Source of the DNA: JALZEG01 sp035942255
GTDB lineage: Bacteria; Actinomycetota; CADDZG01; WHSQ01
NCBI GenBank assembly: GCA_035942255.1
Contig: DASZDG010000022.1
Span: 1-64,000, forward strand
Direction of reading: 5' to 3'
DNA length: 64,000 nt
Part shown: positions 15,571 through 24,136 of the stretch, piece by piece
Layout: the number at the start of each line of letters is the position of its first letter
How positions within the stretch are numbered: the stretch's first letter is position 1
Position numbers and translations under genes: made by a program
Notes under the pieces: model-generated
Seen by the model: only the letters and a program-made list of their open reading frames with translations
What the model was told of the DNA's origin: nothing
The model's database searches: none

Positions 15571-16725
15571 ATGGTGACGGCAGAGCGGAAGCACTGGCAG
15601 CACCTCTATGCCGAGATCGTCGCGACCGAGATCTGCTGTGGGTGCTCGGCGTGCATCGTCGCGTGCCCCCACCACGTCCTCGAGCTGCAGGACTTCGACC
15701 CCGTCCAGACGGACCTGAACTCGCCGTTCGACAACTGCGTCCACGGCCAGGAGGGCTGCTCGCTGTGCGCGATGGCGTGCCTGCGCCTCGACCCGAAGAT
15801 CGACGTGATCGAGACGAACGTGCACGGCCGCAGGCGCGACGACGCGCAGCCGGAGGGGACCTACCGGTGGAAGACGCTGGCGCGTGCGACGTACGCGCCG
15901 ATCCTCGAGCGCGGGCAGGACGGAGGCGCGGTGACGGCGCTGGTCTCGTGGGGGCTGGACACCGGGGAGCTGGACGGAGCCGCAGTCTCTTCGCCCTCCG
16001 AGGACGTCCCCTGGCTCGACGAGCCGGCGATCGTGACGAGCCGCGAGGAGCTGCTCGCCAAGGCGGGGTCCCGCTACACGTACTGCGCGACGCCGCTCGC
16101 GCTGAAGAAGGCCGCCGAGATGAAGCTGAAGAACATCGCGCTCGTCGGCGTCTCTTGCGAGTCGACGGCGGTGCGGAGCCTGGCCGCCGAGGGGATCAAG
16201 CGGTGGACGCGCCGGGTGGGCCTCGTGTTCGGGCTCATGTGCTGCGAGACGTTCGACTACGACGCGTTCATGGTCGGCAAGGTCAAGCACGACATGGGCA
16301 TCCCGCTGGAGGACGTGAAGAAGGTCAACGTCAAGGGGAAGGTCATCCTCACGCTCCAGGACGGGCGCGACGTCGACATCCCGCTGAAGCACGCCCGCCC
16401 GTTCGCGAACGAGTGGTGCCACCATTGCCCGGATTTCGCCGCGGAGCACGCGGACCTGTCGTGCGGGGGCCTCGGGATGGAGGGCTGGACGATGATCCTC
16501 GTGCGCTCCGAGAAGGGCGAGGACTACCTGCGGCGCGCGGTCGAGGCCGGGGTCGTGGAGCTACGGGACGCGGAGGAGGAGCCGAAGGCCCTGGAGGTCA
16601 TGGACCGCCTGGCGCGCAAACAACGGGCCCGGGTAAAGCCCGACGACCCCCACGCCCAAGCCGCCTACGCAACCGAACAAGCCCTCCAAGCCGCGCGGGA
16701 AGCCGAAGCAGCAGAGGCCACCTAG
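15571..16725 (+). CDS. FrhB-family F420-linked oxidoreductase (coenzyme F420 hydrogenase/dehydrogenase beta-subunit-like)
   Basis: 384 residues from ATG 15571; the open frame reaches back to 15430 but that part has low-complexity Arg/Ser content. The N-terminal iron-sulfur region has ICCGCSACIVACPHHVLEL and, further on, NCVHGQEGCSLCAMACLRL. The F420/FAD-binding FrhB body contains GQDGGAVTALVSWGL, SRYTYCATPLALKKAAEM, ALVGVSCESTAVRSL and CHHCPDFAAEHADLSCGGLG. Such proteins transfer electrons between F420 and iron-sulfur or flavin partners. The partner is not evident. It fits with cofC nearby. Confidence 0.88.
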   Translation: MVTAERKHWQHLYAEIVATEICCGCSACIVACPHHVLELQDFDPVQTDLNSPFDNCVHGQEGCSLCAMACLRLDPKIDVIETNVHGRRRDDAQPEGTYRWKTLARATYAPILERGQDGGAVTALVSWGLDTGELDGAAVSSPSEDVPWLDEPAIVTSREELLAKAGSRYTYCATPLALKKAAEMKLKNIALVGVSCESTAVRSLAAEGIKRWTRRVGLVFGLMCCETFDYDAFMVGKVKHDMGIPLEDVKKVNVKGKVILTLQDGRDVDIPLKHARPFANEWCHHCPDFAAEHADLSCGGLGMEGWTMILVRSEKGEDYLRRAVEAGVVELRDAEEEPKALEVMDRLARKQRARVKPDDPHAQAAYATEQALQAAREAEAAEAT

Positions 16726-16786
16726 CCGGTACGTTCGCGCCCGGCGCCGAAGGCGACGAAGTCAAGAGGCGAGGAACCCGCACAGG

Positions 16787-16808
16787 ACGGCGCCGCTAGC
16801 GGCGCCGT
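16787..16808. repeat. GC-rich palindrome between convergent genes
   Basis: Fully self-complementary 22-nt sequence with arms ACGGCGCCGC, between the FrhB-family stop and the stop of the monooxygenase-like gene. The same arms recur at 31575-31596. No T tract on either side. Confidence 0.55.
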
Positions 16809-16844
16809 TAGAACAAACGTCGGCCGGCGCTCCCAATCGGCGGG

Positions 16845-17150
16845 CTAGGTAGTGAAGTGACGCACTATCGGGCTCTGCTGGAAGAGCTTCCGGAACTCCG
16901 CCAGGGCCCTCCTGTAGTCGTCGCTGTCCACCGCCGCGTCGATCGCGTCCTTCGAGTCCCAGCGCGAGATCGCACACAGCTCCACCAGGTCCCCGGAGTG
17001 CTCGTCGACGCCCACCAGCAGCTCGATCCCGTGGCAGCCGGGGAACGCGTCGAACGCGGGCGCGACGTCGGCGCGGAAGAGCTCCGTCGCGCGCCCCACG
17101 TCGCCGGGATCGACCGTCGTGTCGAACAGCCGAATGATCACAGCGCCCAT
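16845..17150 (-). CDS. Antibiotic-biosynthesis-monooxygenase-like (ABM) dimeric alpha-beta-barrel protein
   Basis: 101 residues. MGAVIIRLFDTTVDPGDVGR, FDAFPGCHGIELLVGVDEHS and LVELCAISRWDSKDAIDAAV follow the usual ABM order: strand, helix, the PGC/G strand motif, then a W-containing strand. These small proteins form dimers and bind hydrophobic compounds or haem; the substrate cannot be told. It starts 7 nt after the phosphoesterase stop, so the two are likely cotranscribed. Confidence 0.75.
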   Translation of the reverse strand: MGAVIIRLFDTTVDPGDVGRATELFRADVAPAFDAFPGCHGIELLVGVDEHSGDLVELCAISRWDSKDAIDAAVDSDDYRRALAEFRKLFQQSPIVRHFTT

Positions 17151-17157
17151 CCTTCCT

Positions 17158-17994
17158 TCAAACGTTCCACGCCCCCCGGTTGAACATCCCGGCCAGCTGC
17201 GGGTTCAGCTTCAGCCGCCGCTCGGCCTTCGCGTACGTCGCCGCGACCGTCTCGCCCAGCCCCGGATATCGCTGCACGATCCGCACCTTCTCGTCGTCGA
17301 TCTCGATCACGTTGTAGGAGGGCCGCGTGTACCCGCGCACGCGGTGGCTCGACGCGGTTCCGGAGTTCACGAGCAGCATCTCGCCGAACTGCCACACGTT
17401 CGGGACGTGCTTGTGCCCGGCGAGGACCAGGCTGACGTCGAGCTCGGTGAGGAGCGCGAGGACGTCGCCGGCGTCCCAGACGATGTTCCGCTCCCGGCCG
17501 GTCCCAGGGACCGAGACGAGGTGGTGATGAAGGATGAAGATCCGGTAGTCGTCCGGCCACTCGTACGCGGCGCGGATCCAGTCGTAGCGGATGTGGCCGA
17601 CCTCGCCCTCGGCTAGGTCGGGCTTGGACGAGTTCACCGCGACGACCGTCGCCCATCGCTGCGGCTCACGCCCGTCCGGCGATGTCATGGGAAGCCTCAC
17701 CACCCGGTCGGACTTCCCGAACGCGTCGCGGAAGTGCAGGAACCCGACGTTCATGAGGTCGTGGTTGCCGGGGATGACGATCATCTCGAGATGCGAGAGC
17801 CGGTCGAGGTAACGCTTCGCCTGGCGGAACTGCGGCCCGTATCCCTCCGACGTCAGGTCACCGACGACGGCGACGAGGTTCGGCTTCAGCTCGCTGATCT
17901 CGTCGATCGCGTGGTCGAGGAGGTCGCCGTCGAACATCGGATGCCCACAGTGCATGTCGGAGATCTGGGCGATCGTCAGATGATGTCCCTTCAC
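17158..17994 (-). CDS. Calcineurin-like metallophosphoesterase (CpdA-type)
   Basis: 278 residues, GTG start at 17994, probably leaderless. All metal-binding motifs are visible: ISDMHCGH (D-x-H), VVGDLTSEG (GD), IPGNHD (GNHD), ILHHHLVS and LAGHKHVPNVW (GH-x-H). Fold and length match class III cyclic-nucleotide phosphodiesterases such as CpdA and related phosphohydrolases; the substrate is not determined. Confidence 0.88.
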   Translation of the reverse strand: MKGHHLTIAQISDMHCGHPMFDGDLLDHAIDEISELKPNLVAVVGDLTSEGYGPQFRQAKRYLDRLSHLEMIVIPGNHDLMNVGFLHFRDAFGKSDRVVRLPMTSPDGREPQRWATVVAVNSSKPDLAEGEVGHIRYDWIRAAYEWPDDYRIFILHHHLVSVPGTGRERNIVWDAGDVLALLTELDVSLVLAGHKHVPNVWQFGEMLLVNSGTASSHRVRGYTRPSYNVIEIDDEKVRIVQRYPGLGETVAATYAKAERRLKLNPQLAGMFNRGAWNV

Positions 17995-18003
17995 GAGGGT
18001 CCG

Positions 18004-18009
18004 TATGAT
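18004..18009. promoter_or_regulatory. Shared -10 box for divergent genes
   Basis: TATGAT on the plus strand is TATCAT on the minus strand; both match five of six consensus positions. On the minus strand it ends 9 nt before the GTG of the phosphoesterase (leaderless). On the plus strand it precedes plsC. The -35 elements are weak. Confidence 0.4.
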
Positions 18010-18081
18010 AGGCGGCGCCCGCGGCCGGAGATGCCGGTGCAGGCTCTGGTGAAGTCACTTCGTCCGGCGGATCGGGGGGCC

Positions 18082-18759
18082 GTGGAGCCGATCTACGTGA
18101 TGACCAAGGCGTGGCTGAAGCCGTTGCTCGCGGCTTGGTTCCGGTGGCGCGTGTCCGGTGCGGAGAACATCCCGCGTGAGGGCGCCGCGATCCTCGCCGT
18201 CAACCACATCTCGTTCATGGACCCGTTCGCCGCGGCCTACGTCGTCGACAGTCGCAAGCGCCGCCCCCGCTTCCTAGCCAAGTCCGAGCTCTTCCAGGAC
18301 CGGCGCATCGGCTGGTTGCTGCGCGGGCTGGGGCAGATCGAGGTCCGGCGCGGTACTGCAAGTGCCCCGATGGCGCTGGACCACGCTCTCGAAGCGCTGC
18401 GCCGCGGCGAGATCGTCGTCGTGTTCCCCGAGGGCACGATCACGGACGAACCGGACCTGAGCCCGATGGCGGCGAAGACGGGGGCCGCGCGGCTCGCGCT
18501 CCAGTCGGGGGCTCCGTTGCTCCCGTGCGCGGTCTGGGGGACACAGAACGTCTGGCCGAAGGGTTATGCGAAGAACTGGCGGCCGCGCCAGGAGATCTTC
18601 GCCGCGGTCGGGACACCGCTCGACGTGCACGGGGACCCCACGTCGCCGGACACTTGGGCCGAGACGGGGGAGAAGCTGATGAGCTCGATCGGTCACCTGC
18701 TGGAGGGGCTTCGTCCGCAGCTCCCGGACCGCCGCAGGCCGAAGCGGGCCGCCGCGTGA
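18082..18759 (+). CDS. plsC: 1-acyl-sn-glycerol-3-phosphate acyltransferase (PlsC family)
   Basis: 225 residues from GTG 18082, which has GGGGGG upstream and gives the family-typical MEPIYVMTKAW start; ATG 18031 is an alternative. Acyltransferase motif I NHISFMD (His42, Asp47) and motif III FPEGT (115-119) are present, with RRGTASAP between them. It makes phosphatidic acid at the membrane. The GTGA overlap with gpsA links glycerol-3-phosphate supply to its acylation. Confidence 0.9.
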   Translation: MEPIYVMTKAWLKPLLAAWFRWRVSGAENIPREGAAILAVNHISFMDPFAAAYVVDSRKRRPRFLAKSELFQDRRIGWLLRGLGQIEVRRGTASAPMALDHALEALRRGEIVVVFPEGTITDEPDLSPMAAKTGAARLALQSGAPLLPCAVWGTQNVWPKGYAKNWRPRQEIFAAVGTPLDVHGDPTSPDTWAETGEKLMSSIGHLLEGLRPQLPDRRRPKRAAA

Positions 18760-19790
18760 AGATCGCCTTCATCGGCGCCGGCTCGTGGGGCACCGCGACC
18801 GCGTCGCTCGTCTCAGCCAAGGGCACGTACGACACCGTCCTCTGGGCGCGCCGCTCGGAGCTCGCCGAGACGATCAACGTGTACCACGAGAACCCCGAGT
18901 ACCTCCCGGACGCGCCGCTCCCCGAGAGCCTGCGCGCGACCAACGACCTGGAAGAGGCGGTGACGGGGGCCGAGGTCGTCGTGATGGCCGTTCCGTCGCA
19001 CGGGTTCCGTGCGGTGTTGAAGGACGTCGCGTCGGTGGCGGACCGCTCCGCCTGCTACGTGAGCCTCACGAAGGGCCTCGAGGTGGACAACCGCAAGCGG
19101 ATGTCCGAGGTGCTGATGGAGGAGGTCGAGGGGATCGGCGACTCCTGCATCTCGGTCCTCACCGGGCCGAACCTCGCGAAGGAGATCGTGCGCGGCTACC
19201 CCGCGGCATCCACGATCGCGTGCCGAGACGAGGGTGTGGCCACGGGCCTGCAGGAGGTATTCCAGTCCCTGCGGTTCCGCTGCTACCGCAACACCGACCT
19301 CGTCGGCTGCGAGCTCGGCGGCGCGCTGAAGAACGTGATCGCGATCGCGGCCGGGATGGCGGACGGGCTCGGCTTCGGCGACAACACGAAGGCGACGGTG
19401 ATGACGCGCGGCCTCGCGGAGATGGCGCGCTTCGGCGTGAAGTTCGGCGCCCACCCGCTGACGATGCTCGGCCTCGCCGGGGTCGGCGACCTCATGGCCA
19501 CCTGCGCGAGCCCGCAGTCGCGCAACCATTTCGTCGGCATCGAGCTCGGGAAGGGCCGCAAGATCGACGAGATCATCGGTTCGATGAACATGGTCGCCGA
19601 GGGCGTGAAGAGCTGTAAGCCGATCTTCGAGCTCGGCCAGGCCGCCGGCGTGTGGATGCCGATCACCGAGAACGTCGTGCGCATCTGCCACGAGGGCGCG
19701 AGCGTCGACGAGCTGGTGGACGACCTGCTGAGCCGCGAGATCAGGAGCGAGTTCGAGGGAGTCGAGGACTACCTCAACATCATCCCCTAG
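18756..19790 (+). CDS. gpsA: Glycerol-3-phosphate dehydrogenase [NAD(P)+]
   Basis: 344 residues, GTG start. Rossmann motif GAGSWGTA (7-14), AVPSHGFR, the active-site region CYVSLTKGLE with its Lys, LTGPNLAKEI, and GALKNVIAIAAGM with the second catalytic Lys. It reduces dihydroxyacetone phosphate for phospholipid synthesis. Length is normal. It ends tail to tail with the lyase gene, overlapping by 4 nt. Confidence 0.96.
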   Translation: MKIAFIGAGSWGTATASLVSAKGTYDTVLWARRSELAETINVYHENPEYLPDAPLPESLRATNDLEEAVTGAEVVVMAVPSHGFRAVLKDVASVADRSACYVSLTKGLEVDNRKRMSEVLMEEVEGIGDSCISVLTGPNLAKEIVRGYPAASTIACRDEGVATGLQEVFQSLRFRCYRNTDLVGCELGGALKNVIAIAAGMADGLGFGDNTKATVMTRGLAEMARFGVKFGAHPLTMLGLAGVGDLMATCASPQSRNHFVGIELGKGRKIDEIIGSMNMVAEGVKSCKPIFELGQAAGVWMPITENVVRICHEGASVDELVDDLLSREIRSEFEGVEDYLNIIP

Positions 19791-20986
19791 GCGATTGAGT
19801 CGAGGGCCTGCGCGAGGTCTCCGACGATGTCCTCCGGATCCTCGAGCCCCACCGACAAGCGGCAGAAGCCCTCGTCCATCCCCACCGCCCGCAGCTCCTC
19901 TGCGCTCAGTTGCGTGTGCGTGATGCTCGCCGCGTGGACCACCAGCGAGTGGATGCCTCCGAGCGACGCCGCGGGCATCACGACGTCGAGCGCCTCCTGG
20001 AAGCGGCCCGCGCGCTCGCGGCCCCCGGCGACAACGAAGCCGATCGTCCCTCCACCGCGGCCCCCGAGCAGCGCACGGCACAGCGAGTGCGACGGGTCGT
20101 CCGGCAGCGCGGGGTAGTCCACCCTCTCGATCGCATCGTGCGCGGTCAGCATCTCGGCCGCGGCGAGCGCGGAGGCAGACGAGCGCTCGACGCGCAGGGG
20201 CAGCGTCGCCATGCCCCTGAGCGCCAGCCACGCGTTGAAGGGGGCGAGCGTCGGCCCGGTGTCGCGCGCGACCTCGCGCAGGCGGTCGACCGTCGCGGGA
20301 TCCCCGCAGGCGATCCCTCCGACGAGGTCGTGGTGCCCGCCGAGGAACTTCGTCGCCGAGTGGACGACGAGCGTCGCGCCGTGCTCGACCGGCCGGCACA
20401 GCGCCGGGCTCGCGAACGTGTTGTCGACGACGAGCGGGACGCCCGCGCCGCGCGCCGCGCGCCCGAGCGCGGGGAGGTCCGCGACGACGATGCGGGGATT
20501 GCCGATCGTCTCGCAGTACAGCATCGCGGCCCCCGGCAGCGCGGCCTCGATCCCTGCGAGGTCGTCGACGTCGAAGAAGTCGACGGTGATGCCGAAGTCC
20601 GCCACGCGGGAGCTCAGCAGGGAGTAAGCGCCTCCGTACAGCTGCCGCGCGGCGACGATCCTGTCGCCCGGCCGGCACAGGGCCATGAACGTGCACCAGA
20701 TCGCGGCCATCCCGCTCGAGAACGCCTCGGCGTCCTCCGCGCCCTCGAGGTCCGCGACCGCGGCCTCGAACGCGTCCACGGTCGGGTTCGCCCAGCGCGT
20801 GTAGACGTAGCCGGCGCCCACGCGCTCCGCCGACGCCTTCGCGAACGCATCCGTGTCCTCGAACGCGTACGTCGACGAGAGGTCCAGCGGGGGCGCGAGC
20901 GGATCGCCGTCTTGCTCGGGGAGCGGCGGACGATGGATCGCGCGGGTAGCGAACCCGCGCCGGGAACGTTCGGTGGAGCCGCTCAT
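19787..20986 (-). CDS. Cys/Met-metabolism PLP enzyme (methionine gamma-lyase or cystathionine gamma-synthase/lyase type)
   Basis: 399 residues from ATG 20986. N-terminal TRAIHRPPLPEQDGDPLAPP and STYAFEDTDAF, then GYVYTRWANPTVDAFEAAVA, EAFSSGMAAI, the phosphate-binding YGGAYSLL, DNTFASPALC, and the PLP lysine in HSATKFLGGHHDLVGG. The family covers several sulfur amino acid reactions that cannot be separated by eye. It lies 13 nt downstream of the stand-alone RAM-domain gene, which suggests amino-acid-responsive partnership. Confidence 0.88.
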   Translation of the reverse strand: MSGSTERSRRGFATRAIHRPPLPEQDGDPLAPPLDLSSTYAFEDTDAFAKASAERVGAGYVYTRWANPTVDAFEAAVADLEGAEDAEAFSSGMAAIWCTFMALCRPGDRIVAARQLYGGAYSLLSSRVADFGITVDFFDVDDLAGIEAALPGAAMLYCETIGNPRIVVADLPALGRAARGAGVPLVVDNTFASPALCRPVEHGATLVVHSATKFLGGHHDLVGGIACGDPATVDRLREVARDTGPTLAPFNAWLALRGMATLPLRVERSSASALAAAEMLTAHDAIERVDYPALPDDPSHSLCRALLGGRGGGTIGFVVAGGRERAGRFQEALDVVMPAASLGGIHSLVVHAASITHTQLSAEELRAVGMDEGFCRLSVGLEDPEDIVGDLAQALDSIA

Positions 20987-20999
20987 GCGGCCGGGATCG

Positions 21000-21239
21000 T
21001 CAGAGGTGGACGACGGGGCACGTGAGCGTACGCGTGATGCCCTCGACTGCCTGGATCTTCGCCACGACGAGCTTGCCGAGGTCGTCGACGTTCCCGGCAC
21101 TCGCCCGAACGATGACGTCGTAGGGCCCCGTCACGTCCTCGGCCGCGTCGACGCCCTCGATGTCGCGCACCTCGCGCGCCACCTGGGCGGCCTTGCCGAC
21201 TTCGGTCTGGATGAGGATGTAAGCCTGGACGGCGGGCAC
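21000..21239 (-). CDS. Stand-alone Lrp/AsnC effector (RAM) domain protein
   Basis: 79 residues, GTG 21239 with GGAAGGAG upstream. AVQAYILIQTEVGKAAQVAR, IEGVDAAEDVTGPYDVIVRA and VEGITRTLTCPVVHL form the beta-alpha-beta-beta-alpha-beta RAM module without a DNA-binding domain. Such proteins oligomerise and bind amino acids. Probably in one transcript with the PLP enzyme. Confidence 0.88.
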   Translation of the reverse strand: MPAVQAYILIQTEVGKAAQVAREVRDIEGVDAAEDVTGPYDVIVRASAGNVDDLGKLVVAKIQAVEGITRTLTCPVVHL

Positions 21240-21363
21240 GTCGCTCCTTCCGTTTAACGATCGATTACCTGGTTCGAATGCTCGGGGAGTCTAGCAGGGC
21301 CACCCCTGCGGCCTTCCGGTAGGCTCGCCCCTTCACCTCCCACTTCTTCGAAGGAGCTTCTTC

Positions 21364-22941
21364 ATGTCATCGGCGTCTCTCGCGGGGATCGACCGCCCCG
21401 GCACCGTCCACCCGAATCCCAGCGCGCCCGCGCTGGTAGAGATGGCCGTAGCCCGCGGAGAGGGGACGCTCGCGCAGTCCGGCGCACTGGTGACGACGAC
21501 GGGCGACCGCACTGGCCGCTCGCCGAAGGACCGGTTCTTCGTCTCGCATGGCCCTTCCAAGGACAAGATCGAGTGGGGGCCGGTGAACCAGCCCGTCGAG
21601 CGCCAGGTCTTCGACGCGCTGCACGAGAAGGTCAGGGCGCACATGGAGGGCCGCGACCTGTTCGTGATCGACGGCTACGTCGGCGCGGATCCCGACCATT
21701 CGATCCGCCTGCGCGTGATAGCAGAGTTCGCGTGGCACGCGCTGTTCGCGAAGCAGCTGTTCCGGCGCCCGGAGCTCTCGGAGCTCGAGGGGTTCGAGCC
21801 CGAGTTCGTCGTGCTGTCGGCCCCCTCGTTCGACGCGGTCCCCGACCGCGACGGGACGAACTCGAACGCGTTCATCGGCGTCGACCTCGAGCGCAAGCAG
21901 GTGCTGATCTGCGGCACCCACTACGCGGGCGAGATCAAGAAGTCGATCTTCACGTCTGCGAACTACCTGCTCCCCGAGGCCGGGGTGCTGCCGATGCACT
22001 GCTCGGCGAACCTCGGACGCGAGGGCGACGTCGCGTTGTTCTTCGGCTTGTCCGGGACCGGGAAGACCACTTTGTCGGCGGACCCGGAGCGCCGGCTGAT
22101 CGGCGACGACGAGCACGGCTGGTCGGACAACGGCGTCTTCAACTTCGAGGGCGGCTGCTACGCGAAGTGCATCCGGCTGTCCAAGAAGAACGAGCCGCAG
22201 ATCTGGGAGGCGATCAGGTTCGGCTCGGTCGTCGAGAACGTCGTCGTCGACCAGGCCACCCGCGCGGTTGACTACGACGACGCGTCGATCACCGAGAACA
22301 CGCGCGTCGCCTACCCCCTCGAGTTCATCCCCGGCTTCGTGCCCGAGGGCCGCGCGGGACACGCGGAGACGATCGTGTTCCTGACGGCGGACGCGTTCGG
22401 CGTGCTGCCCCCGATCTCGAAGCTGTCGCCCGATGCGGCGATGTACCACTTCCTCTCGGGCTTCACCGCGAAGCTCGCCGGCACCGAGGCCGGGCTCGGC
22501 ACCGAGCCCGAGGCGACGTTCTCGACGTGCTTCGGAGCGCCGTTCCTCCCGCTCCGGCCGAGCGTCTACGCGGGCATGCTCGGCGAGCGCATCCAGCGGC
22601 ACGGCGCCCGCGTCTTCCTGGTCAACACGGGTTGGACCGGCGGCCCGTTCGGCACCGGCGAGCGGATGAGCCTTCCTGCGACGCGGGCGATGGTGAGTGC
22701 CGCGACGTCCGGCGACCTCGACGCGATCGACACGCGGACGCACCCGATCTTCAACCTCGAGGTCCCCGTCACGTGCCCCGGCGTGCCCGACGACGTGCTG
22801 GACCCGCAGTCGACGTGGGACGACCCCGAGGCCTACGAGGAGAAGGCGCGCGAGCTCGCGCAGATGTTCGTGAAGAACTTCGAGCGGTTCGTGGACTCGG
22901 TCCCGGCGGAGGTCGTGAAGGCCGGGCCGAGGGCGGACTAA
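21364..22941 (+). CDS. pckA: Phosphoenolpyruvate carboxykinase (ATP)
   Basis: 525 residues, ATG with GAAGGAGC upstream; TAGGCT near 21319 may be its -10. It converts oxaloacetate and ATP to phosphoenolpyruvate. Visible motifs: TGDRTGRSPKDRFFV near the N-terminus, the kinase-1a loop FFGLSGTGKTTLSADPER (about 226-243), GDDEHGWSDNGVFNFEGGCY, and NTGWTGGPFGTGERM near the C-terminus. Many actinobacteria use the GTP enzyme instead; this is clearly the ATP type by its P-loop. Confidence 0.96.
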   Translation: MSSASLAGIDRPGTVHPNPSAPALVEMAVARGEGTLAQSGALVTTTGDRTGRSPKDRFFVSHGPSKDKIEWGPVNQPVERQVFDALHEKVRAHMEGRDLFVIDGYVGADPDHSIRLRVIAEFAWHALFAKQLFRRPELSELEGFEPEFVVLSAPSFDAVPDRDGTNSNAFIGVDLERKQVLICGTHYAGEIKKSIFTSANYLLPEAGVLPMHCSANLGREGDVALFFGLSGTGKTTLSADPERRLIGDDEHGWSDNGVFNFEGGCYAKCIRLSKKNEPQIWEAIRFGSVVENVVVDQATRAVDYDDASITENTRVAYPLEFIPGFVPEGRAGHAETIVFLTADAFGVLPPISKLSPDAAMYHFLSGFTAKLAGTEAGLGTEPEATFSTCFGAPFLPLRPSVYAGMLGERIQRHGARVFLVNTGWTGGPFGTGERMSLPATRAMVSAATSGDLDAIDTRTHPIFNLEVPVTCPGVPDDVLDPQSTWDDPEAYEEKARELAQMFVKNFERFVDSVPAEVVKAGPRAD

Positions 22942-23141
22942 CTCTCGATCTCGAAGAAGATCCGGACCTCGGTGTGGTACTCGGCGATCACACCGTCCTC
23001 TACGACTGCGCTCGTCGACACCACGTCGAGCTTGCTGATCCGCCTGATCGTGCGTGACGCCTCCGCGAGCGCGGCGCGTGCCGCGTCTCCCCAGCTCTCG
23101 GCGGACACGCCCGTCAGCTCGATCGTGTTCAGTACCGCCAC
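22938..23141 (-). CDS. Dodecin (flavin-binding)
   Basis: 67 residues, the usual dodecin length. VLNTIELTGVSAESWGDAAR, ASRTIRRISKLDVVSTSAVV and IAEYHTEVRIFFEIE match the family. Trp17 lies where dodecins stack flavin. Twelve subunits form a hollow flavin store. It overlaps pckA tail to tail by 4 nt. Confidence 0.93.
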   Translation of the reverse strand: MAVLNTIELTGVSAESWGDAARAALAEASRTIRRISKLDVVSTSAVVEDGVIAEYHTEVRIFFEIES

Positions 23142-23164
23142 GTCGCCGCCTTTCGCCGCCGGCC

Positions 23165-24136
23165 ATGACTAGGGACGCCCGTACCGTATCCGAGCTTGGC
23201 GAGGCCGGGCTGATCGCGCTCGTGACGTCGTACCTCCCGGAGGCGCCGCCGGGCGAGCTGTGGACCGGGGACGACGCGGCGGTGATCGCGCCGGCGGAGG
23301 GCCGCGCGCTGCTGACCACCGACACGATGGTCGAGGGCGTCGACTTCGACCTCTCGTACTGCGACGGCTACGACATCGGCTGGAAGGCCGTCGCGGTGAA
23401 CGTCTCCGACGTCGCCGCTATGGGAGGGCGCCCTACGCACGGCGTCGCGACCCTCGCCCTTCCGCCGGCCACCGAGGTGACGCTGGTCGAGGGCCTCGCG
23501 CGCGGGATGACGGACGCCGCGGGCGAGTGGGGCTTGGCGCTCGTTGGCGGAGACGTCAGCTCGGCCCCCGTCCTCGTCGCCGGGCTCACCGTCCTCGGCG
23601 TCGCGCCGATGCCCGTAACGCGCGCCGGCGCGAGGCCCGGAGACGCCGTCTGCGTCACCGGCGCGATCGGCGGTTCGTGGGGGGGCCTCGAGCTGCTCCG
23701 GCGGGGGCTCGGCGACAGGGCTCCCGCTCTCATAACCCGTCATCTGCGTCCCCGGGCGCGGCCGGACGAGGGACGCGAGCTGGCGCGCCACGGCGCCACC
23801 GCGATGATCGATGTCTCCGACGGCTTCGCGATCGACCTCGTCAGGTTGATGAAGGCGTCGGGGACGGGCTGCCGCGTCGACCCGGAGGCGGTGCCGCTGG
23901 ATCCGGGCCTGCGGGTGCTTCCCGAGCTAGATGTGGCTCGCGCTGAGGACCTCCTCATGGGTGCGATCCTGGGGGGCGAGGACTTCGAGCTGCTCGCCAC
24001 GGCGCGGCCGGAGGACCTCCCGCCGGGGCTCGTCACCGTCGTCGGAGAGGTCACGGGCGACGGGATGCTGCGGCTCGGCGACGACGACCTGGAAGAGGTG
24101 GGGAGGCGAGGATGGGATCACCTGCGCGGCCGGTGA
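23165..24136 (+). CDS. thiL: Thiamine-monophosphate kinase
   Basis: 323 residues from ATG 23165. ThiL phosphorylates thiamine monophosphate to thiamine diphosphate. Motifs: WTGDDAAVIAP, LTTDTMVEGVDFDLSYC, AVNVSDVAAMGGRP, LVGGDVSSAPV, the MIDVSDGFAIDL repeat and GGEDFELLATA. Length is normal. It overlaps thiD, so the two thiamine genes are translationally coupled. Confidence 0.95.
   Translation: MTRDARTVSELGEAGLIALVTSYLPEAPPGELWTGDDAAVIAPAEGRALLTTDTMVEGVDFDLSYCDGYDIGWKAVAVNVSDVAAMGGRPTHGVATLALPPATEVTLVEGLARGMTDAAGEWGLALVGGDVSSAPVLVAGLTVLGVAPMPVTRAGARPGDAVCVTGAIGGSWGGLELLRRGLGDRAPALITRHLRPRARPDEGRELARHGATAMIDVSDGFAIDLVRLMKASGTGCRVDPEAVPLDPGLRVLPELDVARAEDLLMGAILGGEDFELLATARPEDLPPGLVTVVGEVTGDGMLRLGDDDLEEVGRRGWDHLRGR

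Noticed and set aside
21262..21290. TTCGAAT sequence resembling a tRNA T-loop
   Set aside because: Flanking bases do not pair as a T-stem and no acceptor or anticodon arm can be drawn.
21367..23325. A 650-codon open frame antisense to pckA
   Set aside because: Mirror frame caused by high GC at wobble positions; its product is Arg/Glu/Asp-rich without motifs, and pckA is certain.
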